Shown here: positions 1 through 9,204 of the stretch, piece after piece
Numbering within the stretch: position 1 is the first letter of the stretch
Layout: each line of letters starts with the position of its first letter
Assembly: GCF_002077695.1 (NCBI RefSeq)
Contig: NZ_MWUE01000008.1
Span: forward strand, 1 to 64,000
Reading direction: 5' to 3'
Source of the DNA: Pantoea latae
GTDB taxonomy: Bacteria > Pseudomonadota > Gammaproteobacteria > Enterobacterales > Enterobacteriaceae
DNA length: 64,000 nt
Translations under genes and position numbers: made by a program
Notes under the pieces: generated by a model
Told to the model about the DNA's origin: nothing
The model's database searches: none
The model's input: the letters and a program-made list of their open reading frames with translations, nothing else

Positions 1-71
1 TTGCAAAATAAATAACTCCGCTGGTTCAAAAGTTTTATAACTATATTCATTTCTTTTGTAGTTAAAGTTAC

Positions 72-80
72 TGGTATATT
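72..80 (+). promoter_or_regulatory. possible extended -10 promoter of the fumarate reductase gene
   Basis: TGG followed by TATATT matches an extended -10 element (TGnTATAAT), in an AT-rich stretch about 90 bases ahead of the start codon at 168. I see no convincing -35 hexamer and no clean FNR or DcuR site. A plausible Shine-Dalgarno sequence (CCGGAG) lies at 153-158. Confidence 0.35.
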
Positions 81-167
81 AGTGGCATGAAGTCGGACCT
101 TTGAATAATCACCAGGATGCCCTGTCCGCAGAAATTTCTCAGCTTTTAATTTCCGGAGTTAATCTAG

Positions 168-2945
168 ATGAATACTCGCACCCCGCTTTTAAATCCACTG
201 ACATTGCCGAACGGCGCGGTATTAAAAAATCGTCTGGTAATGGCGCCGATGACCACCTGTACGGGCTTTTATGACGGCACCGTGACCAGCGAACTGGTGG
301 AGTACTATCGCGCGCGCGCAGGCACCCTCGGTACAGTTATCGTTGAGTCCTGTTTTATCGACACCAAAGGCCCAGCCTTTCCCGGCGCCATCGGCATTGA
401 CAGCGACAACAAGATCCCTGGACTTGCCCGCATCGCCGACGCGATTAAATCGCAGGGCTCGACGGCGATCCTTCAGATTTATCATGGCGGCCGCATGGTG
501 GAGCCGGGGCTGATTGGCGGGAAAACCCCTGTCGGCCCCAGCGCCATCGCCGCGCCGCGCGAAGGCGCCACCACGCCGCAGGCGCTGACCGCCGATGAAG
601 TCGAGGTGATGATCACCAAATTCGGCGACGCGGTGAACCGCGCCATCAAGGCGGGCTTCGACGGCGTCGAGCTGCACGGCGCTAACACCTATCTGATCCA
701 GCAGTTCTTTTCCCCCAACTCTAACCAGCGCGACGACAAGTGGGGCGGCAGCCGCGAAAACCGCGCTCGCTTCCCGCTGGCGGTGCTGGATATCGCCCAT
801 AAAATGGCGGAGCGCATCGCGCACAACACCTTTATTATCGGCTATCGCTTCTCGCCGGAAGAGATTGAAGTGCCCGGCATCCGCTTTGCCGACACGCTCT
901 ATCTGCTGGAGAAACTGGCGGAGCGCGGCCTCGACTACGTGCACTTTTCCATGGGGCAGCTGCTGCGTCCCTCTATCGTCGACACGCGCGATCCCACGCC
1001 GCTAATCGACAAATATATCGCCCAGCGCTCTGAGCGTCTGGCGAAGGTGCCGGTGATCGGCGTCGGCGGCGCGGTAAATAAAGCCGACGCGGAGATGGCG
1101 CTGGAACACGGCTACGACCTGGTGGCGATCGGCAAAGCCTGCATCGCCTACCCGGACTGGGCGGATCGCGTGCTGAACAACGAGCATCTCGACCTCTATA
1201 TCGACAGCACCCAGCGTGAAGCGCTGATGATCCCGGAGCCGCTGTGGCGCTTCTCGCTGGTGGACGCGATGATCCGCGAAGTCAGCGCGCCGGGCCGCAA
1301 ATACAAGGCGGGCGTCTATCAGGAGAAAGTTGAGGCGGAAGCGCTGAAGCTGAAAATCAACGTGACCCTCGATACCGACCGTATTACCGATATCTCAATG
1401 GTGCCGGACGATACGCTGGACGTCGACTTCACCGAAACCTTTGAAAGCCTGCGCAACCGCATCCTGGTGGCCAACAGCCCGCACGTCGACGCCATTACCG
1501 GCGCCACCACCCAGAGCGAGGCGCTGAAAAAAGCGGTGTCGCGCGCGCTCTCTACTTCCAGCAAAGAGTATGTGATTGAAGAGGGCGGCAACCCGTCGGC
1601 GCCGCAAAACTACGATGTGGTGGTGATCGGCAGCGGCGGCGCGGGGCTGGCGGCGGCGATTCAGGCGCACGACGAAGGCGCGCGCGTGGTGATCATCGAG
1701 AAAATGCCGACCATCGGCGGCAACACCATTAAGGCGTCAGTAGGGATGAACGCGGCGGAAACCCGCTTCCAGGCGATGAAAGGCATCAAGGACAGCAAAG
1801 AGCTGTTCTATCAGGAGACGCTGAAGGGCGGCCAGCATAAAAACAACCCGGTGCTGCTGCGCGAATTCGTCGAGCTGGCGCCGGAGGCGATCGACTGGCT
1901 GGCTGACCACGGCATCGAGCTGAACGATATCACCATCACCGGCGGCATGAGCATCGACCGCACGCACCGTCCGGCGGATCGCTCGGCGGTGGGCGGCTAC
2001 CTGATCAGCGGCCTGGTGAAAAACATCAACAAGCGCAACATCGAAGTGCTGCTCGATACCTCGGTGGCGGAAATCCTCACCGAGAACGGCGCGGTAACCG
2101 GCGTGAAGGTGGTGGATGAGTATTACGACAGCCGCATCCTCTACGCGAAAAGCGTGATCGTCGCCACCGGCGGCTTTAGCGCCAACCGCGAGATGGTGGT
2201 GAAATATCGCCCGGAACTGGACGGCTTCGTCACCACCAACCACAAAGGCGCCACCGGCAGCGGCATCGCCATGCTGCAGAAGCTGGGCGCGGACACCGTA
2301 GATATGGGCGAAATTCAGATCCATCCCACCGTCGAGCAGACCACCTCCTATCTGATCTCCGAATCGATTCGCGGCGGCGGCGCTATTCTGGTGTCGCAGG
2401 CGGGCAAACGCTTCTTTAACGAGATGGAGACGCGCGACAAGGTCTCCGCGCAAATTATCGCGCTGCCGGAGAAAAGTGCCTGGGTGGTGTTCGACGAACA
2501 GGTGCGCGCCAACAACAAAGCGGCGGACGAGTATATCGCCAAGGGCTTTGTTATCAGCGCGCCGACCGTGGGCGAGCTGGCGGTGAAACTCAATATGGAA
2601 CACACCACGCTGGAGGAGACGCTGGCGCGCTATAACCAGTTTGTGGTGGATCAGAAGGATGAGGATTTCGGCCGCACCACCGCGCTGCGCCATCCGCTCA
2701 ATCAGGGGCCGTTTTACGCCATCCGCGTCGCGCCTGGCGTGCACCACACCATGGGCGGCGTCACCATCAACACCGACACCGCGGTGCTGGACGGCAACAA
2801 ACAGCCGATCCGCGGCGCCTGGGCGGCGGGTGAAGTGGTCGGCGGCATTCACGGCGCCAACCGCATCGGCGGCAACGCCGTGGCGGATATCATCATCTTC
2901 GGTATTCTTGCCGGACGCAACGCGGCGGCGCTGGCGCGCAGCTAA
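168..2945 (+). CDS. soluble NADH:fumarate reductase-type flavoprotein (OYE-like + FMN-bind + FAD domain)
   Basis: The 925-residue chain has three domains. Residues about 5-360 are an NADH:flavin oxidoreductase (Old Yellow Enzyme) barrel, with a family-typical segment near 163-199 (GVELHGANTYLIQQFF). Residues about 380-470 are an FMN-bind domain with a flavinylation motif, D441-AITGAT447, whose last Thr would carry covalent FMN. Residues 482-925 are a fumarate-reductase FAD domain: dinucleotide motif GSGGAG at 488-493, HHTMGG at 859-864 and Arg899 in GANRIGG, which correspond to the substrate-binding His and Arg of Shewanella flavocytochrome c. There is no signal peptide or haem motif, so it should be cytosolic. 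This architecture is known from the Klebsiella NADH-dependent fumarate reductase, where electrons pass from NADH through FMN to FAD. The apbE gene 57 bases downstream would supply the covalent FMN. Urocanate or another enoate reductase is possible, but dcuSR next door favours fumarate. Confidence 0.88.
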   Translation: MNTRTPLLNPLTLPNGAVLKNRLVMAPMTTCTGFYDGTVTSELVEYYRARAGTLGTVIVESCFIDTKGPAFPGAIGIDSDNKIPGLARIADAIKSQGSTAILQIYHGGRMVEPGLIGGKTPVGPSAIAAPREGATTPQALTADEVEVMITKFGDAVNRAIKAGFDGVELHGANTYLIQQFFSPNSNQRDDKWGGSRENRARFPLAVLDIAHKMAERIAHNTFIIGYRFSPEEIEVPGIRFADTLYLLEKLAERGLDYVHFSMGQLLRPSIVDTRDPTPLIDKYIAQRSERLAKVPVIGVGGAVNKADAEMALEHGYDLVAIGKACIAYPDWADRVLNNEHLDLYIDSTQREALMIPEPLWRFSLVDAMIREVSAPGRKYKAGVYQEKVEAEALKLKINVTLDTDRITDISMVPDDTLDVDFTETFESLRNRILVANSPHVDAITGATTQSEALKKAVSRALSTSSKEYVIEEGGNPSAPQNYDVVVIGSGGAGLAAAIQAHDEGARVVIIEKMPTIGGNTIKASVGMNAAETRFQAMKGIKDSKELFYQETLKGGQHKNNPVLLREFVELAPEAIDWLADHGIELNDITITGGMSIDRTHRPADRSAVGGYLISGLVKNINKRNIEVLLDTSVAEILTENGAVTGVKVVDEYYDSRILYAKSVIVATGGFSANREMVVKYRPELDGFVTTNHKGATGSGIAMLQKLGADTVDMGEIQIHPTVEQTTSYLISESIRGGGAILVSQAGKRFFNEMETRDKVSAQIIALPEKSAWVVFDEQVRANNKAADEYIAKGFVISAPTVGELAVKLNMEHTTLEETLARYNQFVVDQKDEDFGRTTALRHPLNQGPFYAIRVAPGVHHTMGGVTINTDTAVLDGNKQPIRGAWAAGEVVGGIHGANRIGGNAVADIIIFGILAGRNAAALARS

Positions 2946-3002
2946 GGAATCAGGCGGCGCTCGCAATGGGCGCCGCCGCTTACCCTGACAGCCGAGGCGA
3001 TT

Positions 3003-3977
3003 ATGTCAGCCGACAGTGGCGTTTACGCCTATTCCGCAGTGCTGATGGGTTCGCCCATTCTGCTCAAACTCTTCGACGATAACGCCGCGCTCGCCGCGCA
3101 GGTGTTTCGCCTCATCCGCCACTACGAGAACATCCTGACGGTAAACCGCGCCGAGTCCGAGGTGATGGCGATCAACCACGCCGCCGGCCAGGCGGCGGTC
3201 AGCGTCAGCCGCGAGGTGTTCGATCTCATTCAGTGCGCCCATCAGGTGAGCCTGTTGCCGCAAAGCCTGTTCAACTTCACCATCGGTCCGCTGGTCAAGC
3301 GCTGGAAGATTGGCTTTCAGGGCCGCAGCGTGCCGCCGCAGCGGGAGCTGGAGAGGCTGATGGCGTTAACCGATCCGCGCCAGGTGGCGCTGGATCCCGC
3401 AAGCCGCAGCGTGTTTCTGCGCCAGCCCGGCATGGAGATCGATCTGGGCGCTATCGCCAAAGGCTATATCGCCGACGTGGTGCGCAGCTTTTTGCGCCAG
3501 CAGGGCGTGGAAAGGGCGCTGATCAACCTCGGCGGCAACGTGCAGACGCTGGGCGCGCCGCCGCACGCCGCCGGCTGGTCGGTGGGGCTGAAAACTCCGT
3601 TCGGCCAGGCTGACGAACTGATCGGCGTGATTGAGGTGGCGGGTAAATCGGTGGTCACATCGGGCATTTACGAGCGCTATTTCGAGCTGGACGGACGCCT
3701 CTATCACCATATCCTTGACGCCAGCAGCGGTTATCCGCTGGATAACGAGCTGCTAAGCGTCACGGTGATTTCAGACCGCTCGATAGACGGCGATATCTAC
3801 ACCACGCTACTCTACGGGCTGGGCGTCGAGAAAAGCCTTGCGGCGCTGCGCGACACGCCGCACATCGAGGCGATATTCGTCACCCGCGATCGCGAGGTGA
3901 TCTGCTCCTCGACGCGCCAGTTCGCCTTTCACCTGCACGATAGCCGCTATCGGCGGGTTACTGGCAGTACTGCTTAA
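3003..3977 (+). CDS. apbE: FAD:protein FMN transferase (ApbE)
   Basis: This 324-residue ApbE-family protein transfers FMN from FAD to a Ser/Thr in D-x-x-[ST]GAT motifs, using Mg2+. Family motifs are visible: LINLGGN near residue 178, SGIYERYF near 220 and YHHILDASSGYP just after it. There is no lipoprotein signal, unlike periplasmic ApbE of the Rnf/Nqr type, so it should act in the cytosol. It lies 57 bases after the three-domain reductase that carries such a motif, so that protein is the likely client and the two probably share an operon. GAGGCG provides a ribosome site before the ATG. Its 3' end overlaps the convergent dcuR by 20 bases. Confidence 0.92.
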   Translation: MSADSGVYAYSAVLMGSPILLKLFDDNAALAAQVFRLIRHYENILTVNRAESEVMAINHAAGQAAVSVSREVFDLIQCAHQVSLLPQSLFNFTIGPLVKRWKIGFQGRSVPPQRELERLMALTDPRQVALDPASRSVFLRQPGMEIDLGAIAKGYIADVVRSFLRQQGVERALINLGGNVQTLGAPPHAAGWSVGLKTPFGQADELIGVIEVAGKSVVTSGIYERYFELDGRLYHHILDASSGYPLDNELLSVTVISDRSIDGDIYTTLLYGLGVEKSLAALRDTPHIEAIFVTRDREVICSSTRQFAFHLHDSRYRRVTGSTA

Positions 3978-4677
3978 GCAGCGAATGGTACTCCGGCTGC
4001 AAGCGATAGCGGTAAACCGGGCGGCCGGTGGCGCCGTAGTGGATGCTGGTGAACAGGATATTAATCTGCGCCAGCCAGATAAGATATTTACGGCAGGAGA
4101 CGCGCGAGATATTTACCTCCGCCGCCAGTTCGTCGGTGGAGAACTCGCTGCCGGGATGAGCGTCGATCCACTGGCAGAGCGTGCGCAGCGTCTGCGGCGT
4201 CAGCCCCTTCGGCAGCCGTTTGCTGTCGCTGCTGGTGGGCGGGTTGCCGTGGATCAGCTGGTCGACCTCCGCCTGTTGGTAGTAGAGATGGTTATCCATC
4301 AGCGATTTTTTCTGCCGCCAGTTGGTCAGCGCCTCTTCAAAGCGTGGAAACTGGAACGGCTTGATCAGGTAATCCACCACGCCGTAGTGCAGCGAGGTTT
4401 TGATGGTGGCGGCGTCGGCGGCGGATGAAATAATGATCACCTCAACGGGCTGCTTCGCCTCGCGCAGCTCCGGCAGCAGATCCAGTCCGTTTTCATGCTG
4501 CAGATAGATATCGAGCAGCACCAGCTCCACCGCCGGCTCGCTGTGTAAAATCATCTCTTTCGCCTGCTGCAGCGTCGACGCCGTGCCGACGCAGTGAAAG
4601 CCCGGCACCTGCCCGACGTAAACGCGATTCAGCTCGGCGACCATAGCGTCATCATCGACCACTAACACATTGATCAT
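3958..4677 (-). CDS. dcuR: response regulator DcuR (C4-dicarboxylate)
   Basis: A 239-residue response regulator of the CitB/DcuR family. The receiver domain (1-120) has the acidic pocket VDDD at 7-10, the phosphoacceptor Asp56 in LVLLDIYL and the conserved Lys106 in YLIKPF. The C-terminal part carries a helix-turn-helix around FSTDELAAEVNISRVSCR. Its ATG overlaps the dcuS stop by four bases (ATGA), so the kinase and regulator are translationally coupled. In E. coli DcuR activates genes for fumarate uptake and respiration. Here the nearest candidate target is the convergent fumarate reductase-apbE pair. It could be a close CitB-family paralogue, but the partner kinase strongly resembles DcuS. 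Confidence 0.88.
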   Translation of the reverse strand: MINVLVVDDDAMVAELNRVYVGQVPGFHCVGTASTLQQAKEMILHSEPAVELVLLDIYLQHENGLDLLPELREAKQPVEVIIISSAADAATIKTSLHYGVVDYLIKPFQFPRFEEALTNWRQKKSLMDNHLYYQQAEVDQLIHGNPPTSSDSKRLPKGLTPQTLRTLCQWIDAHPGSEFSTDELAAEVNISRVSCRKYLIWLAQINILFTSIHYGATGRPVYRYRLQPEYHSLLKQYCQ

Positions 4678-6287
4678 GCGGTTTTGTTGCCTCCATCCCA
4701 GGGAAGTTGTACGAAAAATTGGGTGAACACGCCAGGTTCTGACTCCACGCTGACGCTGCCGCCGAGGCTTTCCGTCTGCTGCTTCAGCAGATAAAGCCCG
4801 ACGCCGCGATCCTCGCCTTTGGTTGAGAAGCCTTTGTCAAAGATAGCATCCAGCTGCTCGGTCGGGATGCCGGGGCCGTCGTCGCTCACTTCGCACGCCA
4901 GCCAGCCGTTCTGGTAGTGCAGCATCACGTGGATATCGCCGTTGTTTTCGCTGCCCAGCGCGTCGAGCGCGTTCTCGATCAGGTTGCCGAGCACGGTGAT
5001 CAGCACGGCGATCTGCTGTTCGTTGCCGATATCGGGCAAAAAGCTGGCGTCGCTCAATGTCAGGCGATGGCCGCTGTCCGAGGCGCGATTGATCTTGCTC
5101 AGCAGGAAGCCGGCGATAACCGGCGACTTGATCTTATCCAGCAGCGAACCGATCTCGGTCTGATAGTTGTTCGCTGTCTTGAGAATATAGGCTTCAACCT
5201 GCGCATAGTTTTTCATGTGCAGCAGGCCAAGAATGACGTGCAGCTTGTTCATAAATTCATGCGAGCGCTCACGCAGCGCGTCGACGTAGTTTACCATGCC
5301 GCTCAGCCGCTGCAGCAGCTGCGCGATTTCGGTTTTATCGCGGAAGGTGCAGACCGCGCCGATCAGCCGCTGCTGGCTGTAGACCGGCACGGTGTTGCTC
5401 AGCAGCAGGTGGCCGTTGATGTTCAGCTCTTCGTCGCGCCGCGCGCGGCCGCTGCGCAGCGTCTCCTGCAGCTGGGCGTGGATCACGCTGGCCTCATCCA
5501 TGCTGCCGCTGGTTTTCTCCGTCAGCAGCTTCTGCGCCGCCTCGTTGATCAGCGACACTTCCGCATGGGCGTCCACCGCGATCACGCCCTCTTTGACCGA
5601 GTGCAGGATCGCCTGACGCTGCTCGAACAGCGAGGAGATCTCCCAGGGTTCCAGCCCGAAGAGGATGCGCTTCAGGGTTTTTACCAGCGCCAGCGTGCCG
5701 AGCGCGCCCGCCAGCACGCCGATCAGAATGGTCCAGAGAATACTCCAGCGGCTCTGGTTGATCTGGTCGCTCACCGCCTCCAGCGAGATGCCGATCGACA
5801 CCACGCCGATCTGCCGCTGCTGCGCGTTATAAACCGGGGTAAAGACGCGCAGCGCCTCCGCCAGCGAGCCGCGATTCACTGAAACGTTCTCTTTGCCCTG
5901 CAGCGCCGGATTGATGTCGTCGCCGATAAAATGGTGGCCGATCAGCGCCGGATTAAGGTGCGAGTAGCGAATGCCCTGCATATTGGTCACCACCACGAAC
6001 AGCAGATTATTGTGCTGCTGCGCCGCGCGCGCGATGGGCTGAATAATGCCGGCGTCGGGCGGGCCGCTGAGCGCCTGCTGAATGGCCGGCACATCCGCCA
6101 GAGTGCGGGCGACCGCCATTGCCTTGTCTTCCAGCTGATGCTGGGTGGCATTGCCGATCTGCACGAAGTAGAGCAAATGCACGCTCAGCAGCACGAAGCT
6201 CACCACCGCGCCGATCATCAGCGTCACCAGGGTGCTCAGCTTCATATGTTTTTTGCGGGTCAGATTGCCTTGCGGGGTGTCGCGCAT
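4674..6287 (-). CDS. dcuS: sensor histidine kinase DcuS
   Basis: The 537-residue membrane kinase has the DcuS/CitA layout: TM1 near residues 18-40, a periplasmic PAS domain, TM2 near 180-200, a cytoplasmic PAS domain, and the dimerisation/catalytic domain with RERSHEFMNKLH (phosphoacceptor His343), N-box and GxGxG-type ATP site (DDGPGI). The periplasmic residues that bind C4-dicarboxylates in E. coli DcuS appear kept (RYSH and LRVFTPVY). I chose the ATG at 6287 (MRDTPQ) because it matches the E. coli N-terminus; a longer frame back to a TTG at 6344 would run almost into the neighbouring terminator and has no family support. Neither dcuB nor fumB, the usual E. coli neighbours, is present. Confidence 0.9.
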   Translation of the reverse strand: MRDTPQGNLTRKKHMKLSTLVTLMIGAVVSFVLLSVHLLYFVQIGNATQHQLEDKAMAVARTLADVPAIQQALSGPPDAGIIQPIARAAQQHNNLLFVVVTNMQGIRYSHLNPALIGHHFIGDDINPALQGKENVSVNRGSLAEALRVFTPVYNAQQRQIGVVSIGISLEAVSDQINQSRWSILWTILIGVLAGALGTLALVKTLKRILFGLEPWEISSLFEQRQAILHSVKEGVIAVDAHAEVSLINEAAQKLLTEKTSGSMDEASVIHAQLQETLRSGRARRDEELNINGHLLLSNTVPVYSQQRLIGAVCTFRDKTEIAQLLQRLSGMVNYVDALRERSHEFMNKLHVILGLLHMKNYAQVEAYILKTANNYQTEIGSLLDKIKSPVIAGFLLSKINRASDSGHRLTLSDASFLPDIGNEQQIAVLITVLGNLIENALDALGSENNGDIHVMLHYQNGWLACEVSDDGPGIPTEQLDAIFDKGFSTKGEDRGVGLYLLKQQTESLGGSVSVESEPGVFTQFFVQLPWDGGNKTA

Positions 6288-6354
6288 CGTCGGGCCTTTG
6301 TCGGAAAGCGGTGGGCTATTATCCCTTTCTCGACGGCTTTGCAAAGGCTTTTAG

Positions 6355-6382
6355 CAAAAAGGCCCGCGCCAGCGCGCAGGCC
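6355..6382 (-). terminator. rho-independent terminator of the tailspike-like gene
   Basis: On the minus strand a GC-rich hairpin (GGCCTGCGC / GCGCGGGCC with a short loop, one G-U pair) is followed by TTTTT. It sits just after the stop codon at 6392 and about 70 bases ahead of dcuS, insulating dcuSR from the upstream gene. Confidence 0.8.
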
Positions 6383-6391
6383 GAAGGGGCA

Positions 6392-8170
6392 TTACTCGGT
6401 GACCGGCGTCAGCGCGAGGGTGTAGGGAGTGCCATTAACAAGCACTCTCATTTTGTTATCACTAACAGGCGCATGAAACAGCAGATCGTGATTGTTGTTA
6501 TAGCCGAAGCCGACCTGATCGTTACCCATCCAGTGCTGCATAAAGCACCAGCTGTCTGATTTACTCTCCAGATCGGTGACGGTGGCGGCATCCGCTTTGC
6601 TGTAGGCCGGGATAAAGCGGAAATGGACGCCTGCTTCAAAGCGGTTATGGGCGTTGGTGGTGATATAGGCTTTCACATAGCCGGTCCAGGCGGCGATCTT
6701 AAGGTAGATCTTCGCCATATTGTTGCTGCCTGGCTCGACGTAGGCGGCGACGATCGGTGAAGCGCCGGTCGCTGACCAGCTGCCGCCGACGGTGCCGTTG
6801 ATGTTTTGCAGCGAGAGCAGCGCGCCGCCCTCAGGCGTTTTGCCGGTGTAATCGGTCTGGGTTTCCGTCCAGGTGTTATAGGTCGCGCTGGCCACCAGCT
6901 GGATCTGCACCTGCGTGGTATAGTCGCCCGCCTCAATCTCGCCCAGCAGGAACCAGGCGGCGCTCTCGGCGCGGTTATCCATCGACTTCAGGTTAGAGAG
7001 ATAGTCATAGCTCAGCGAGCCGTGAATATTGACGCCGTAGTTTTCGATATGGGTGGTGCCGTCCTCGTAAACGCTCAGCCAGCGCTCGCCCGCCTCGCTG
7101 GTGTCGAGGCCGTTAGCGCCCTGTACGTTAAGCGCGATAATGGTGAGGCGCGCGTAGTGGCAGGCGAGCGGTTTGCCGTTGCCTTCGAGGCTCAGGGTGT
7201 TGATGACCCATTCGCCATTAGAGAGGTCGCCGGGGTTCTCGGTGTGCTCGATCCAGCCGTTATGCAGAATGCACTGGGTGGCGCGCTGCAGGTCGATCAT
7301 CGGCTTATCGTAGCCGCTCTGGATGTTAAAGTTGCTCAGCTCGATGGCGGTCAGATGGTCCCAGCTGCCCGCCTCTCGGCCGGACCAGGCGCCGTAAATC
7401 ACCGTGGCATGACACTTCGAGGCGTACCACTGGTCGATTTTGCAGTCGAGCGTATCGAGCAGATCCAGCCCGCGGCCGCCGAGATTGCTGAAGGTGACGC
7501 AGGAGACGCGCAGATACTGGCCGCCTTCAACAATATTGCGGAAAAAGCCCTTGGTATTGACCGCGCCGGTTTCATAGCTGCTTTCGCCATCCACCGCGAT
7601 GCCGGTGATCTCCACCCGACGCGCTTTTACCTTGAACATATACTCATTGTTCTTTTTATCGGACACCAGCGTGGTGGTGGCGAAGTAGCCGAATTTTACC
7701 GGCTCGCCGCACAGGCGGAAGTGGGAGACTTCGCCGCTAACGTTGGAGATATCGAATTTAGAGAGCATAAAGCGGCCCGCCGGAAAGCGGATGCCGAGGT
7801 TGAGATGATCCGCCAGCCCGCTGGCGGTGACCTGCTGCACCCAGTACCACATTCTGATCACCGCCTCAACGCAGTCGGTGACGCCGTCCGGCACCGCGCC
7901 GAAGTGGGTGACGTTCACCTGGTTGTAGTCGCCGATCTGCCGCGTCCAGAGCTTGCCGCCGGTGGTTCTGACGTTGACGCCGTCGTCATTGGGCGTCGCG
8001 GTGTCGGTGATGTCGCTGATGAAAATGCCGCCGCCATACAGCGTGCCGGCGTTGTACTCGATAACCAGCACGCTTTCACCCGACGTGGTGGGTTCATAAG
8101 CGCGAAGATCGGCGAGGGTTTGCAGCGTGGCGACGGTGCCAGCGGCGGCGAGCCTATATTGGTTTTCCAT
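6392..8170 (-). CDS. tailspike-like right-handed beta-helix protein
   Basis: The 592-residue protein has no signal peptide. Its first 85 residues resemble the N-terminal module of phage tailspikes and related exopolysaccharide-acting proteins (GTVATLQTLADLRAYEP, then GGGIFISDITDTATPNDDG and a KLWTRQ segment). It continues into VTHFGAVPDGVTD, the classic entry into a pectate-lyase/tailspike beta-helix, followed by repetitive short strands to about residue 400 and a beta-rich C-terminal region. Such proteins bind or cleave surface polysaccharide; in Erwinia and Pantoea, distant relatives are annotated as amylovoran-type proteins (AmsF), which I recall but cannot verify. No phage structural, lysis or integrase genes flank it, and it has its own terminator. 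AAGGA lies eight bases before the ATG. The precise substrate cannot be read from the sequence. Confidence 0.65.
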   Translation of the reverse strand: MENQYRLAAAGTVATLQTLADLRAYEPTTSGESVLVIEYNAGTLYGGGIFISDITDTATPNDDGVNVRTTGGKLWTRQIGDYNQVNVTHFGAVPDGVTDCVEAVIRMWYWVQQVTASGLADHLNLGIRFPAGRFMLSKFDISNVSGEVSHFRLCGEPVKFGYFATTTLVSDKKNNEYMFKVKARRVEITGIAVDGESSYETGAVNTKGFFRNIVEGGQYLRVSCVTFSNLGGRGLDLLDTLDCKIDQWYASKCHATVIYGAWSGREAGSWDHLTAIELSNFNIQSGYDKPMIDLQRATQCILHNGWIEHTENPGDLSNGEWVINTLSLEGNGKPLACHYARLTIIALNVQGANGLDTSEAGERWLSVYEDGTTHIENYGVNIHGSLSYDYLSNLKSMDNRAESAAWFLLGEIEAGDYTTQVQIQLVASATYNTWTETQTDYTGKTPEGGALLSLQNINGTVGGSWSATGASPIVAAYVEPGSNNMAKIYLKIAAWTGYVKAYITTNAHNRFEAGVHFRFIPAYSKADAATVTDLESKSDSWCFMQHWMGNDQVGFGYNNNHDLLFHAPVSDNKMRVLVNGTPYTLALTPVTE

Positions 8171-8559
8171 GATTATTTTCCTTAATATTTAAATGACGCA
8201 GTTCGTTGCGCCAGTTAAAGGGTGCGGTAATTACGCGAGAAAAAAATCAATCCAGATCAATAATAAAAAAAGTAAGGCTGTTTTAACGCTTCTGTTGATG
8301 ATTGAGTGATAAACGCCCCTTTTTTTATTTAAAAAGGTCGATGGAATTTTTCTGCTGTGATAATTGTCATGCGGCGTTTCTGTTATTTTATCTGTGCGGT
8401 TGTCGTTTATATTCTATTGAGCGCAGCAGCGTTACCATCAGCCTCAGCTGGGCGCTGTGTCGGGAAATAAATGTGATGCGCAGCCAGCTTTTCAAGTTGG
8501 CCTCTTAATTTAGGTTGGGCTTTCATCCTGAAAGCGGTCGTTGCAGACTGGGGGATATA
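8171..8559. other. AT-rich divergent intergenic region
   Basis: About 390 AT-rich bases separate the tailspike-like gene (leftward) from the fimbrial-type subunit (rightward), so promoters for both must lie here. A 68-codon frame with a TTG start (8302-8508) has no ribosome site and no recognisable product, so I do not call it. I see no tRNA or repeat. Confidence 0.5.
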
Positions 8560-9153
8560 ATGATAACTGCTGTAAAATTTTTGGCGGTAAATAGATGTGA
8601 TAAGATTGCACAGGTAAACAGTTTGCTTTTATGTATGCTTGCGGCCTACTCATTTGGCGTCATACCACCGGCGAGCGCAGCAGATGTGGATCAGGTTCAA
8701 TTAATTATTAGCGGAATGATTCGAGATAATACCTGTACGCTGGATAGCGATAAGTTAATTTTTATCCTGCCGGACACCTCAGTACGCGAGCTGAGCGGCA
8801 AGAAAGGCAAGCGCAGCAGCGTCCTTGATATCCCTGTTACCCTAAGCGAATGCGGCGTGAATGCCGCATCGGTCGTGGTGACCGCGTCAGGCATGGCCGA
8901 TGCTGATGTGGCCTCGCTCTGGGCTAATCAGGCTCAATCGGGCAGCGGCGGTTCGAGCGGTGTCGGGCTGCGTCTGCTCCAGAGTAACGGCTCTGCCTCT
9001 TTCTCTCCACGAGGAAGCCGTTCAGAAACGCTGCCGCTCCAGCCCTCACAGAAAAATATCCTGATTTTCCATGCGGCGATGGAAACTACCCGGAATAAAG
9101 TGAAGGCCGGCGCTTTCGTTACCACCGTTGATCTTGAAATTGACTACAAATAA
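8560..9153 (+). CDS. fimbrial-type pilin subunit, secreted
   Basis: The start at 8560 is preceded by GGGGAT and gives a 197-residue protein. It has a long, atypical signal peptide ending PPASA before ADVDQV. The mature part looks like a type 1 fimbrial subunit: an Ig-like beta fold with the pilin Cys pair (CTLDSD and LSECG) and a C-terminal beta strand (TTVDLEIDYK) that could be donated to a neighbour. A Ser/Gly-rich linker lies near residues 130-140. A PapD-like chaperone gene follows 450 bases downstream, but no usher or adhesin gene is adjacent. Family membership is likely, the function as a pilus subunit is inferred. Confidence 0.7.
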   Translation: MITAVKFLAVNRCDKIAQVNSLLLCMLAAYSFGVIPPASAADVDQVQLIISGMIRDNTCTLDSDKLIFILPDTSVRELSGKKGKRSSVLDIPVTLSECGVNAASVVVTASGMADADVASLWANQAQSGSGGSSGVGLRLLQSNGSASFSPRGSRSETLPLQPSQKNILIFHAAMETTRNKVKAGAFVTTVDLEIDYK

Positions 9154-9175
9154 ATCCGTTATTCATGCTCATTCT

Positions 9176-9204
9176 GACGGCAGCGTTAAGCTGCCGTTTT
9201 TTTT
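9176..9204 (+). terminator. rho-independent terminator after the pilin-like gene
   Basis: ACGGCAGC, loop GTTAA, GCTGCCGT, then eight T residues. It ends the pilin-like transcript and implies that the downstream chaperone has its own promoter. Confidence 0.9.

Noticed and set aside
1737-2966. 409-codon minus-strand frame opposite the fumarate reductase gene
   Set aside because: Compositional shadow; no start signal or domain.
8200-8240. Possible RfaH ops/JUMPstart-like element near the tailspike gene
   Set aside because: Only partial resemblance to the GGCGGTAGCGT core, and its orientation does not fit the minus-strand gene.
8302-8508. 68-codon plus-strand frame before the pilin-like gene
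   Set aside because: TTG start, no ribosome site, no recognisable domain, in AT-rich promoter DNA.
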